From Littorina saxatilis (Eukaryota; Mollusca; Gastropoda; Littorinimorpha; Littorinidae): a stretch of 64,000 bases of DNA. The translations under genes and the position numbers were made by a program. Of the stretch, positions 54,301 through 64,000 are shown one piece after another; the stretch's first letter is position 1, and each line of letters opens with the position of its first letter. A model generated the notes under the pieces. The model did not search any database and was not told the origin of the DNA. It saw only the letters and a program-made list of their open reading frames with translations. Location: assembly GCF_037325665.1 (NCBI RefSeq), contig NC_090250.1, positions 41,605,244-41,669,243 on the forward strand. Reading direction: 5' to 3'.

Positions 54301-57300
54301 TCTCCACCACAACCCATACAAATCTGACAGATTATTTGGGAGAATTCGTCAATGAAGCAGAACAGCATTCTCTCTATAGAAATGTTTTCATTGAAATTAC
54401 ATTGGAGGCGTCACATGCAAGGTTCCTCTGGTGTTACATGTCATTGAAAATAAAAATGAAAAGGCAATAATGTCCTGGGTGCTACATGGCCACAAAAGCT
54501 AGAAGACCCATGAAAGTATTCTTTGTCCCATACAAAAACCTCTTGGTATCATTCATTGTTAAACATACAAACCTTTTCAAAACACATAACAATGAAGGCT
54601 TAGAACAAATCTTATAAGCAGAATTTACACTTCACAGCATATGTGCATCATGTTTACTGGTAACGTGCTTAGAAAAAACTCAGTGAAAATTCTGACTCTC
54701 AATCGTAGGCTGTTCAAACATGGTATTATGTTCAAGAATAAGGGTGCTTGCAGCTTGCGCAAAGGCCTTTATGGATCGATCTGTGCTAGTTTGCATAATC
54801 TCGTACTCGTCACATTGAAGAAGTATTTATAGTGGTATCTTTATAGTCGCTTGCTTTCAGTGTTGGTCAAGATTAGAGGGAGTTGGGTTTCTTGAGGCTT
54901 GCATGTCATTCCCCTCTCTCTTTCCTGCAGCTGGTGGGAGTATGTTTTTTGCACATTGATTAGTTACTGTATCAAATTGCCACACCATTTGGTGACAGGA
55001 ATGTTACCATATATAATATATACAAGTACAGTGGAACCCCCCTTTAAGACCTTGCTTTTCCAGACTTTCTGTTCATTAGCTCTCTAAATTTACCTCCATT
55101 TTTAAAGTCCCTCCTTTTTAAGACCTGGTTTTCTCAGATTGTTGGAAAGATGGGTTCCTTCCTCTGTATCCCCTTTTAATTCTTGCAGTGAATCTATATT
55201 CTTAGTGTGTTGGCTTGTTATAAATAACATTAAATATTAATACCATAAGATTAAGAGGATTCTCACACAAGTCATACAGTAACGTAGGCGGGGAGGTATC
55301 TCAGTCAGTCGCGCTCTGGCTTTGAAACTAGTTTGTCCCTATCAGCGTATATTCAATTGCGGGTTGGGGGATGGATTTATTTCCCAGTCAGCTTTGTGTA
55401 GTCTCTTCTCAGCATCCGAACATCCCCTCGTGCATGCATGCGCATGATAAAGATCCCAAGTTCACAGCAAAGGTCTCAGGTCTCGCAAAACACAAACACG
55501 CACATGAAGAAAAAAATGCCCAAAAATTGATAGACTCATAGTATGGCAACTACCTTTTCCCTGCAAATTTCCATAAACGAAACCTCTCACAGGACTATGT
55601 GAAATTACTTATCCAGGGCTCCCAAAACTGTGTGTCCCTGTGTCCTGTACGCACTTTAGAAGCTGACAAAATATACCACAAATGGACAATGTTCAGTTAT
55701 AACTTCGTCAGGTTTGTATGGGTTGTGAAAGAGTGAAATCTCTTGCGTTTAGTAAGTCAAACTTTCCCATGTGACATTATAGGCCAGTCACGAGCGAGGG
55801 GTGTGTCTGACACATGTCTCGGGTCTCGAAAAATACTAAACCTGAAAATAGGGGTCCCAGGACACTACATAGGGGTGTAGTTATTATAAGTTAAGTCGAA
55901 ATTAGGTTGCAATTGTTGATTATGTCTGTGATCTTGTTAGGTTATTTAGAATTCTGAACACACAGGTCATAAACTAGTAACTGACTACTTTCAGGGCTGC
56001 AAAGCAGTACTGATGATTTCAAATGAATAAAGGTTTATGTTGAGTTGAAACACATTTTCTTCTTTTTCAGACGCTTGAGTTCAAGATGGAGATGACATGT
56101 GAGGGGTGCGCCAATACTGCTAAGAAGGTTCTTGGCAAACAAGGTATGCAACAAATAGTTAGTCCCTGCTAGCGTACGCTTGGACGTGGTTTCCTTCAAG
56201 AACATCCTGTGTATTTGTTGATTTCTTTTTGTTGATCATTGTTAGAGTTGTTGAAGTGTGTTGCAAATAAATTCATGTTTGTCTACATTCCTAATCCTAG
56301 TTATAATTTTTTTGTTGAACATATGTGACGTGAGTGGTTTCTGTTCTTCTTCTTCCGTAGAGGACTGGGTTCTTGCGAACGCGCGTCTCAGAGTCCTGCG
56401 GTTGAGTCACTGTTACCGAGAGTGGCTAGCTCCGGGAAACAGGGAGATTAAAAAGGTGGGGGGGGGGGTTAAAACTATGTACAGGGGAGAGTGCGTTTAA
56501 GGGACTATCATGCCCGACTGCAGGAGACTGCCGCCGAGACAGGAGCGAAACGACTCCTGGGAGGGCCAGGGGGCCGACGATACCAGTGTTGGCAACTTGT
56601 TCCATTCGGAGATTGTGCGGGGGAAAAATGAGTTTGAAAGGGCTGGGTGGAGGGCGTACTCCTGGTGCAGCCGGCCAGCTCCCCGTGTTCGAGGGTCAGA
56701 GGGAGAGGTGTATGCCGCTGCGGCGATGGCTATTAGTGAGTTTTTGATTTTGTACAACATCACCAGTCGCATGTTTTGGCGGCGGGTCTCCAGGCTGTCC
56801 CAGTTGAGTTTGTTGAGCATAGTGGTAACGGAGCCAGGGTTCCTGTCTGTGTAGTTGTTGAACACATACCTTGCTGCTCGTCGCTGGACCTTTTCAAGTG
56901 GAGCCTTTTCCTGTTCAAGGTGGGGGTCCCATACTGTTGCAGCATACTCCAGGTTGGGCCTGACCATTGTGGTGTAGGTTGCCGTCTTCGCCTTTTGGGT
57001 ACACTCCCTGAAGTTGCGTCGCAGAAAACCAACAGTCCGGTTCCCTTTAGCAGCCACGTTGTTGATATGGTGGGTCCATGTGGAATTGTTGGAGATTGTT
57101 ACCCCAAGGTACTTGCAGCTTGTGACGGTTTCTAGCTTTTGACCATGAAGAACGTAGTCAAACGGGTGTGCGATTTTGCCTCTTCCATGGTTGATGTGGA
57201 TGGTGTTGCATTTGCTGGGGGCCTGGTAGCTCAGTTGGTAGAGCACTGGACTTGTGATCGGAAGGTCGCAGGATCGAATTCGGGCCGGGACGGACACGGG

Positions 57301-58359
57301 TCAACTTTATGTGCAGACCCAGAGACGGAAGCCATGTCCCACCCCCGTGTCATCACAATGGCACGTAAAAGACCTTGGTCATTCTGCCATAAGTGCAGGT
57401 GGCTGAATACACCTAAACACGCAGACACCTGGGTAGCGCGACTCCGTTGCTGCTAGCTTTCCACTGGGAGGAAGCGACCCGAATTTCCCAGCGATGGGAC
57501 AATAAAGAAATGAAATGAAAATGAAAGCTCATTTGCCATGTGGTCTCCCATTCAGCCAGGGCATCCAGGTCTTGTTGGAGCAGAACTTGATCTCTTTTCG
57601 TCTTGACATTTCTGTGAATAATCTCACTTTAGCATGCTTCACTGAGTCGGGGAGGTCGTTGATGTAGATAAGAAAGAGTAACGGGCTTAATACGGTGCCT
57701 TGTGGTACTCCTGATGTCACAGGGGCAATTGGAGAAAAAACTCTTTCAAGTGCTACTTGCTGTGAGCGGCCTACCAGGAAAGATGAGATCCAGTTTAGCG
57801 TTGTACCTCTCACTCCATAGTACTGTAGTTTATGCAGTAGGCGCTGGTGCGGGACTTTATCAAAAGCCTTGGAGAAGTCAAGTAGTATTGCGTCGACCTG
57901 GTCTCCATCAGCGAGGCCCTTGGCAATGTCGTGTACAGTGACTAAGAGTTGTGTTTCACAGGACCTCGACTTCCTGAAGCCGTTTTGTCCTCAAATAGAA
58001 ATTATTTTATTACCATTGAGTATCTTGATACAAACGCTGTGGAAATCATGTTCCTTTTAACGAAACCTATGTGGGGTGGATATGGGGTGGATGATCTAGG
58101 AAGGTTTTATTGTTAAGTGTCATTCTATGGACTAGCTGTAGTCACACATGCTCACACGTCCTTTCTCTCATTTATTCTAGGACATGTTTCACAATTCACA
58201 ATATTTGATGATACACTTCTTTTTGCAGAGAGCGTGACCAGTATTGTGACAGATGTCAGTTCCCAAACTGTTTTGGTTACCTCCCCTTTGTCGTCTGAGG
58301 AAGTCCTTAAAATTCTGGAGAAGACGGGAAAGCCAGTCGAATATATTGGGGAGAAGTAG
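51373..58359 (+). CDS. ATOX1: ATOX1-like copper chaperone (3 exons, 71 aa)
   Basis: Exons 51373-51384, 56071-56143, 58229-58359, total 216 bp, in frame. The protein begins [20 protein letters not shown], with the MxCxxC copper-binding loop (C14, C17), and ends [14 protein letters not shown], matching the KTGK and Y-x-G end of ATOX1. Human ATOX1 is 68 aa. The family carries Cu(I) in the cytosol to P-type copper ATPases. The acceptors TTCTTTTTCAG and TTTTTGCAG and donors AAG/GTGAGG and G/GTATGC are all good. Exon 1 has only 12 coding bases; it was chosen for its AAAAATGGC start context, phase 0 and fit to the family's N-terminus, and is the least certain piece. Intron 1 is 4.7 kb and full of repeats; intron 2 holds a LINE. 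Confidence 0.88.
52090..52246. mobile_element. 157 bp MITE with 31 bp perfect inverted ends
   Basis: Both ends read ACAGTTAATCTGTGAAACCA then GGGAATACGTG inward; the interior has smaller TTAATTAA-type palindromes. In ATOX1 intron 1. Confidence 0.85.
52893..53448 (+). mobile_element. ~490 bp TA-flanked repeat, copy 3
   Basis: Same family in ATOX1 intron 1, flanked by (TA)n on both sides. Confidence 0.7.
53564..53945 (+). mobile_element. tRNA-derived SINE, family 2
   Basis: Full length, target duplication GGTATGCAGAAC at 53552-53563 and 53946-53957. In ATOX1 intron 1. Confidence 0.9.
54063..54138. repeat. ~37 bp unit repeated twice
   Basis: CCCTTTTCCTACACCAGTCC and TCCCACCCACCG in direct order; C-rich, in ATOX1 intron 1. 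Confidence 0.75.
55287..55520 (+). mobile_element. Degraded SINE related to family 1
   Basis: GGCGGGGAGGTATCTCAGTC head, then GTGTAGTCTCTTCTCAGCAT and ATAAAGATCCCAAG. Box B is eroded. Confidence 0.65.
55680..55820. mobile_element. MITE of the same family, left half
   Basis: GTATGGGTTGTGAAAGAGTG, core GGCCAGTCACGAGCGAGGGG. A further eroded copy lies at 54178-54355. Confidence 0.65.
56071..56143 (+). CDS. ATOX1: ATOX1 exon 2 (copper-binding loop)
   Basis: [20 protein letters not shown] then LGKQ, phase 0 to phase 1. MTCEGC is identical to the human copper site. Confidence 0.92.
56346..57991 (-). mobile_element. CR1/Jockey-type LINE, 5'-truncated and broken, split by a SINE
   Basis: Minus-strand reading: [37 protein letters not shown], then [20 protein letters not shown] (reverse transcriptase motifs), then after a [24 protein letters not shown] and the usual C-terminal part ending at a stop near 56497. 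The catalytic [FY]ADD segment expected after KVRLF near 57612 is missing by a small deletion that also shifts the frame. 3' UTR to about 56346, ending in a GAA-type tail. It lies in ATOX1 intron 2. Confidence 0.85.
57217..57526 (+). mobile_element. tRNA-derived SINE inserted in the LINE
   Basis: Head with TAGCTCAGTTGGTAGAGCAC (box A) and GGATCGAATTC (box B), body with GTCCCACCCCCGTGTCATCA, tail of AATGAA/AAATGAAA repeats. LINE frame resumes on both sides (MSF and PSKCN), so it is younger than the LINE copy. Confidence 0.85.
58229..58359 (+). CDS. ATOX1: ATOX1 exon 3
   Basis: Completes GAG after exon 2, then [20 protein letters not shown] through YIGEK and TAG at 58357-58359: strands 2-3, helix 2 and strand 4 of the ferredoxin-like fold. 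Confidence 0.92.
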
Positions 58360-60130
58360 CAGCTAGGTTGCTGCCCTGCCCGTCTTTCTGTTTTACATCT
58401 TATGGGTGAGTGTGAATACATAACCCCAGAAAGGGAGAGAGCGTGCGTGCGTGGGTTAGATCACTCTTTCCTTTGCATTTTTTTGGTTAAGTAAACGTAT
58501 AATGTTTTTGATTCTTAATAAAAACATTCAACATGATTGTGTTTGCGTGGGTTAGAGAGATTGAATTAGTGAGTGAGTTGAGAAAATGTACGCTTTGGAA
58601 TGTGTTTTTTGAAAAGTGGTGTTTTTTTTTTCTTGCAGAATCAGCGTCACTTTGAGTGCCATGCATGCTGCCTGGTTCCCAGAGGATGGTTCCATGATAA
58701 ATCTGCTTTTCAAGTTCCTGCTTACACCAAAGACATAAAATGGGATTTGGAACTGGGTTGTGGGGCGGAGGGTTGCGATGGAGGGGCAAGAGTAAATTGG
58801 TCTGTTTCAATGATTTTCCATGCTTCAGTGTCTTGTGTGTTACAGCATTCTTAGATTTGACCAATTAATTGTTTGCTTTAAACAAAGGAAACTAAAGTGT
58901 ATGCCACTCATCATCATCTTGGTTTTTCCAAAACTTTCAAATCAAACCACACGTACACATGCCGCATGGCAACATTTTCAATTGTCAGTACTGTATATGT
59001 TTACATACATTAAACAATGTGTAAAATGACATTGAAGTTCTACACTTCCACCATTTGAAAGCATATTGCATCGGAAAACAGCTTTTAATCGGTAGAATAT
59101 TACAAAAATATTGTGTAACTCCATTTATTTTTTGAAATATTTTCTTAGTTCTTCTTCTTCTTCATTTGGTGTTTAACGTCGTTTTCAACCACGAAGGTTA
59201 TATCGCGACGGGATTTTCTTAGTTAAAAACAGAGGTAGTCATTAGAATGTCAGCCTGTTAATATTCTGTCTATGGTATCTTTTACTATACATGCATGTAC
59301 AAAAACACAAAAAAGTCTTTTCTAAAATCATTGTCCCATTGTATGTTAATTAAGCAGCATTGACTGAATTTTTGTGATAATAATTGTGTTTTAACACTCG
59401 CATTTTACTGTTCTGAGTATTCCAATGCATCATTGAGTGTATTATCTTACTTTACTTTATTTGGTGTTTAACGTCATTTTCAACCACGAAGGTTATATCG
59501 CGACGGATTATCTTAATAGATAAATTGGTTTGTGAATGACTTGCTGGTTTTGGCATACATTACATATGAGTTGTTTTGGCATACATTACATATATGTAAC
59601 TCATCTAAAGTTACTAGAAAGTGTACGTTCCTTTATGGAACTTGTGCAGTTTAAAATATTCAAGCAGATATTTGATCAAGCTGATAAAAACAGATATGCT
59701 CAAAGCATTTGAAAACAGCCTATACACACTTAAAAAAGATAAAAGAAAGGCCATTTCATATGCTGGCCTCTATGTGACAAAGATCATATGAAAGTGTGTA
59801 ATCATTGGGTACATGTGGTATTTTATTGGCAAACGTCATGTGCCCAGTCAATGTTGGAGATTATTCTTTCGTTAATATTTTAAATCTATTTTTCTCTTCA
59901 TAACAAAAAATGGCCTTTGAGCATTATGGGGGTTGGTGTAATATGATGACCATGTGGTAGTGCTCTATCAATGCAAAAAAAGCTAACCACAACAATTGTT
60001 ATTGGCCACAAGAGGTATATTAAGCATTTCGTTTATGTTCCATTTTTTCCTGGCGCGTTTGCTCTGAATAATGACAATGTGGTGTTAGTATTTTCACATT
60101 GTTATACTGAATAAAATCTACATATTAAAA
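58360..60130 (+). other. 3' UTR and downstream region of ATOX1
   Basis: AATAAA occurs at 58517-58522 and again at 60110-60115; either could end the transcript. Between them are two short fragments of one SINE-like sequence (GGTGTTTAACGTC with CCACGAAGGTTATATCGCGA) at 59168-59215 and 59460-59510, and otherwise AT-rich sequence without frames. Confidence 0.4.
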
Positions 60131-61291
60131 ATGACAACATCAAAAATTGATTTTGCTTTCATTTTCTATGTCTTGACTCTTTCCCAGCTCTCTGTCCATC
60201 TCACGCGGCATAAATAAATCCCTGCGCCTTAAATATGTGCGCGATATAAATTGCATAAAAAAAATAAATCCCTGCGCTTAGAACTGGACCCAAGGAATAC
60301 GCGCGATATAAGCCTCATATTGATTGTCCCTATTTTCACACTTGTTTTATGTTTTTCAAAGTGAAAAGAAGTGTGTGTGACATAGAAATATGATGATGGA
60401 AAAATCAGACAGACAATATACAGTACCACATACTGGTAATTTTTATTTTCTTTATTTTAATTTTTATTAGTAATTTTACGGATAGAAAAACTCGTGCTCT
60501 GGCAACAAAGTACATTTTTCATGCTTCAGTATGTAAATTCAAAAGCAAATACCGTATACATGTACATAATACACAACACAAAACAAGTAATATAATTTTT
60601 GGTACACATTTTCCCTCGGGTTGCATACTATTTTTTATGGTGTTATTTTTGTTTTTCTATGAACAAGGACAATTAATAAAAACAAACGCACACACACACA
60701 TTTGCACAAGCAAATATGCCCCAACAAAGGCATGCACAAATTGTAATGCAGAAAATCCTGCTTCTACAATGTACATAAACTGTCCACTGCTTATGACAAA
60801 ATTTGTCTGAACAGCACCATTTGTGACACTGGACACAATGTAAATAGATATAAAAATACAATTATTTTTTAATATTTCATTAAAGTAATCACTACACCCT
60901 ATGTACAAGTACTATCTTAAAAAGATCAACCAGCCTGTGTTAATATGTACTACACCACAATTCTGAGCACAGGACCATTCCGCAACAATTTGGACAATTG
61001 TGTATTCCCACTCCAAAAGCAGAAAAAGTGAGCATGTGCAATTTACCTTCTTAACTGTCAATGATACGTACTGATCAAAATGGCATAGGTGCCTTAACCT
61101 CAGTAAAACACAGATACACACACTCTTGCACAGTTCATGGGAGAGAAAAAACCCACCCTGAATAATATACATATTGTATGATAGCAGTCACTGAGACAAA
61201 TACTAATATAGGTCATCATGTGAGATGTTATTCTCCAGCCTGTGGTTGAAACGCACAACTTATGCTCTCACATAAAACATCTGTTCTACCT

Positions 61292-61615
61292 TCTTCTGTG
61301 TTCATGGGCTGAAACTCCCACATATACTCGTGTTTTTTTGCAAGAGTGGAATTTTACCTGCATAACTGCTTTTACCCTGCCAATTAGGCAGCCATACGCC
61401 GCTTTCAGGGGATGCATGCTTGGTATTTTTGTGTTTCTATAACCCACCAAACTCTGACATGGATTACAGGATCTTTTTTGTGCGGACTTGGACATGTGCT
61501 TGCGTATACACGAAGGGGGATAAAGCACTAGCAGGTCTGCACATAAGTTGACCTGGGAGATCGATAAAATCTCCACCCCTTAACCCACCAGACGCGTTCG
61601 GGATTCGAACCAGTA
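61292..61615 (-). mobile_element. SINE family 2, older copy
   Basis: Minus-strand body and head with many substitutions. Ends near GGGATTCGAACC; a second copy inserted right beside it at 61643. Confidence 0.75.
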
Positions 61616-61642
61616 CCTTAATTTCGTTTGGGAGGCCGCAGT

Positions 61643-62025
61643 AGACGGGCGCTGCGGGGTGGTAAGACGTCAGCCTCTTAATCGGAAGGTCGAGGGTTCG
61701 AATCCCGGTCGCGGCCGCCTGGTGAGTTAAGTGTGGAGATTTTTCCGATCTCCCAGGTCAACGTATGTGCAGACCTGCTAGTGGCTTATCCCCCTTCGTG
61801 TGTACACGCAAGCACAAGACCAAGTGCGCACGGAAAAGATCCTGTAATCCATGTCAGAGTTCGGTGGGTTATAGAAACACGAAAATATCCAGCATGCTTC
61901 CTCCGAAAGCGGCGTATGGCTGCCTTAATGGCGGGGTAAAAACGGTCATACACGTAAAATTCCACTCGTGCAAAAAACACGAGTGTACGTGGGAGTTTCA
62001 GCCCACGAACGCAGAAGAAGAAGAA
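61643..62025 (+). mobile_element. tRNA-derived SINE, family 2
   Basis: Full length, target duplication GGGAGGCCGCAGT at 61630-61642 and 62026-62038. Confidence 0.9.
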
Positions 62026-62039
62026 GGGAGGCCGCAGTC

Positions 62040-62911
62040 TAATCCACTAGGACAATGCGCCCGTCATCTGTTCCACCAATGGTAGTAACACCCGATTTTC
62101 TCAAATTTCCTGAGGTCTTAACAGGGCGGCTACACTGGAATAATATATAGCAATACCAAGTGTGATTTTTGTGGAAAAGCGATTACAGTAGTCCCTTCCA
62201 TTTCCGGCCCTTTCGTGGGCGTGAACCTACCCGGAGCGGCCAGCTTTCCCATGACTAATGAGTTTTCCTTCTATAATTGACTCTTAATGGCCGTTAACCT
62301 GTCTGACACGGTCAACGGTCACTGATTTTTGCCCAAAGGTGCGGTGCCCCTCTTACTCAACAGGAGCGGCCACTTAACGGCCACTTGTCACTTTCGCGGG
62401 CGAGCGCCTGTGGTGTGTGTGTGTGTGTGTTGTGTGCACAGACGGCACAGCACGAGCAGACGACATGAATACTTACGCATGCGCAAACTGTAAATACAGA
62501 CATGCGCATACATGTACATTTACGGCAGTCACTTCCGGATCGATCACAGCTGATGTGAGTTTGAAACACTTGTTTATCTGACACTCAAATACATATATAA
62601 TAATCCAAACAACACACATAGAAACATACGAAACAATAGCTTAGCCAGGACGATCGAGTTAAACACGCAAATAATTAAGATGTATAAACGAAAGCAAAAC
62701 TAACAGAGACAATGAATCGGCGGCTCATGGATGATCGCTTTCTTTTCTTCATGAAAACTTGATCGTGTTTTGGGGTTTTTTTTTGGAGGAGGAGGGGGCC
62801 TGTAATGGACGGCCACCTGATATTTGCGGTCACCTTTGCAATGACTAATGGGTGACCGGATATGGCAGGTACTACTGTATGCTTAATCTCCGCCCTGAAT
62901 GAAACTGTCCA
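62040..62911. other. Unassigned stretch between SINEs
   Basis: GGCGTGAACCTACCCGGAGC and CACCTGATATTTGCGGTCAC resemble each other as inverted halves of an eroded element (about 62190-62400 and 62790-62880). No frame. 46310-47139, 35190-36110 and 60130-61290 also hold nothing I can name. Confidence 0.3.
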
Positions 62912-63008
62912 CCTTCTTCCTCTTCTTCTGCGTTCATGGGCTAGCTGAAACTCCCACAAACACTAGTGTTTTTTGCCCGAGTGCGATTTTACGTGTATGA
63001 CCGTTTTT
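62912..63008 (-). mobile_element. SINE family 2, short 3' fragment
   Basis: Begins CTTCTTCCTCTTCTTCTGCG and ends at ACGTGTATGACCGTTTTT; 5' truncated. Confidence 0.75.
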
Positions 63009-63328
63009 GTATTAACTGTCCGGAGCAGTAATTAAATTCACGATGAATGATTTACAAAACTACATGTACTCACAAGGCTGTGGATTTATCTGTTGTGCAG
63101 ATAATGAATTGAAGTGATACTGTTCAGCGATGGTCAAGTGCTACTATTATCTTCGTGTTATCCAGTACTGGTCACAGAATGTTTTCCCATATATGTTAAT
63201 CTTTTTACAAATTCAATTTATAGCTAAGTCAAAATGACAGAAATGGAACTAAAAGAGACCCTTCACACTACAAATGTTGAAAGAGTGTAAACTTCACAGA
63301 TGTGGCAAACAATCTGTCACCTTCAATT

Positions 63329-63640
63329 TTGTTTGTTTGTTTGTTTGTTTGCTTAACGCCCAGCCGACCACGAAGGGCCATATCAGGGCGGTGCTGCTTT
63401 GACATTTAACGTGCGCCACACACAAGACAGAAGTCGCAGCACAGGCTTCATGTCTCACCCAGTCACATTATTCTGACACCGGACCAACCAGTCCTAGCAC
63501 TAACCCCATAATGCCAGACGCCAGGCGGAGCAGCCATTAGATTGCCAATTTTAAAGTCTTAGGTATGACCCGGCCGGGGTTCAAACCCACGACCTCCCGA
63601 TCACGGGGCGGACACCTTACCACTAGGCCAACCGTGTCGG
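63329..63640 (-). mobile_element. tRNA-derived SINE, family 3
   Basis: Target duplication TGTCACCTTCAATT at 63315-63328 and 63641-63654. Tail (CAAA)n. Confidence 0.9.
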
Positions 63641-63823
63641 TGTCACCTTCAATTAATGAGACCAGTAAAAATAGAAACACAAAAATATTTCTTTGCAGTG
63701 TCACAAAAACACCTTCATCAAATGAACCTCTATAAAAATTTTAAAAAACTACATCGTATAGAATGTTTCCTGTGTCGGTAACCAGCTCACATTGTGATGA
63801 CTCAAGAGAACTTTCATGAAGCA

Positions 63824-64000
63824 TCAATCTATATGACCTCCGCCATGATCTGATGGACAATGAGTGTCTTTGCCTTCCTGCGGTTGAGGATGAGCGGGAA
63901 TTAAATGATCCACAGTGGAAGACGTGGGACTCGAACCAATGCTGGGGTAAGCTCCTGCGCCGATGTAAGGATAATCGTTGAAGCTCATCCCAAATTGACT
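63824..64000 (-). CDS. C-terminal exon of an unrecognised gene, cut by the window edge
   Basis: On the minus strand 58 codons run open from the window edge to TGA at 63826-63824: SQFGMSFNDYPYIGAGAYPS, a serine/proline stretch, then DTHCPSDHGGGHID. Composition (Gly, Tyr, Ser, Pro, His) and a fully open frame in a stop-rich region suggest real coding sequence. I do not recognise the family. Low complexity makes chance possible but unlikely. Its 3' UTR would run down past the SINE at 63329-63640. Confidence 0.5.
   Translation of the reverse strand, partial: SQFGMSFNDYPYIGAGAYPSIGSSPTSSTVDHLIPAHPQPQEGKDTHCPSDHGGGHID

Overview
The window is intron-rich animal nuclear DNA, crowded with microsatellites, tRNA-derived SINEs, LINE fragments and short inverted-repeat DNA elements. 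I think it is a marine caenogastropod snail, probably Littorina. The basis is the roughly 900 bp (GT)n-bearing repeat that starts with a palindrome ending in GACTAAATGT and closes with TTACGCGACTTGTT, which I recall as typical of periwinkle genomes. That is recollection, not a search.

Layout. 0-7 kb is repeats only. 8.25-19.75 kb (minus strand) holds a five-exon gene whose product reads signal peptide, PAN/apple, CCP-like, galectin: a secreted lectin with an unusual domain order. Its first intron contains a 2.8 kb DNA element with ~0.5 kb inverted ends. 21.8-22.7 kb is a LINE 3' end with a SINE in it. 22.8-33.8 kb and 36.1-46.3 kb are two copies of a tandem duplication. Each carries a complete five-exon, minus-strand gene for an SLC16 (monocarboxylate transporter-like) membrane protein, predicted 640 aa (copy A) and 664 aa (copy B). 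An inverted pair of ~2 kb repeats (39.9-42.1 and 49.2-51.2 kb) flanks exons 1-3 of copy B. 51.37-58.36 kb (plus strand) is a three-exon ATOX1 copper chaperone, 71 aa. Its second intron contains a broken LINE split by a SINE. 58.4-63.3 kb is untranslated or intergenic DNA with SINEs. 63.8-64.0 kb (minus strand) is the last coding exon of a gene running out of the window.

All exon joins were checked by splice consensus and reading phase. The two transporter genes and ATOX1 close in frame with no adjustment.

The most unusual feature is shared by three exons in two unrelated genes. Exon 1 and exon 3 of the lectin, and exon 4 of the transporters, each end inside a minisatellite whose repeat unit contains the exon's 3' end and its 5' splice site. 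In the lectin most units still carry a usable GT donor (about 20 at exon 1, 7 at exon 3). At exon 3 the unit lengths are not multiples of three, so the donor chosen sets the downstream reading frame. This looks like a local mutational process that amplifies exon/intron junctions.

The duplicated transporter locus also gives natural before/after comparisons: two DNA elements sit in copy B, with target duplications, exactly where copy A has the empty site.
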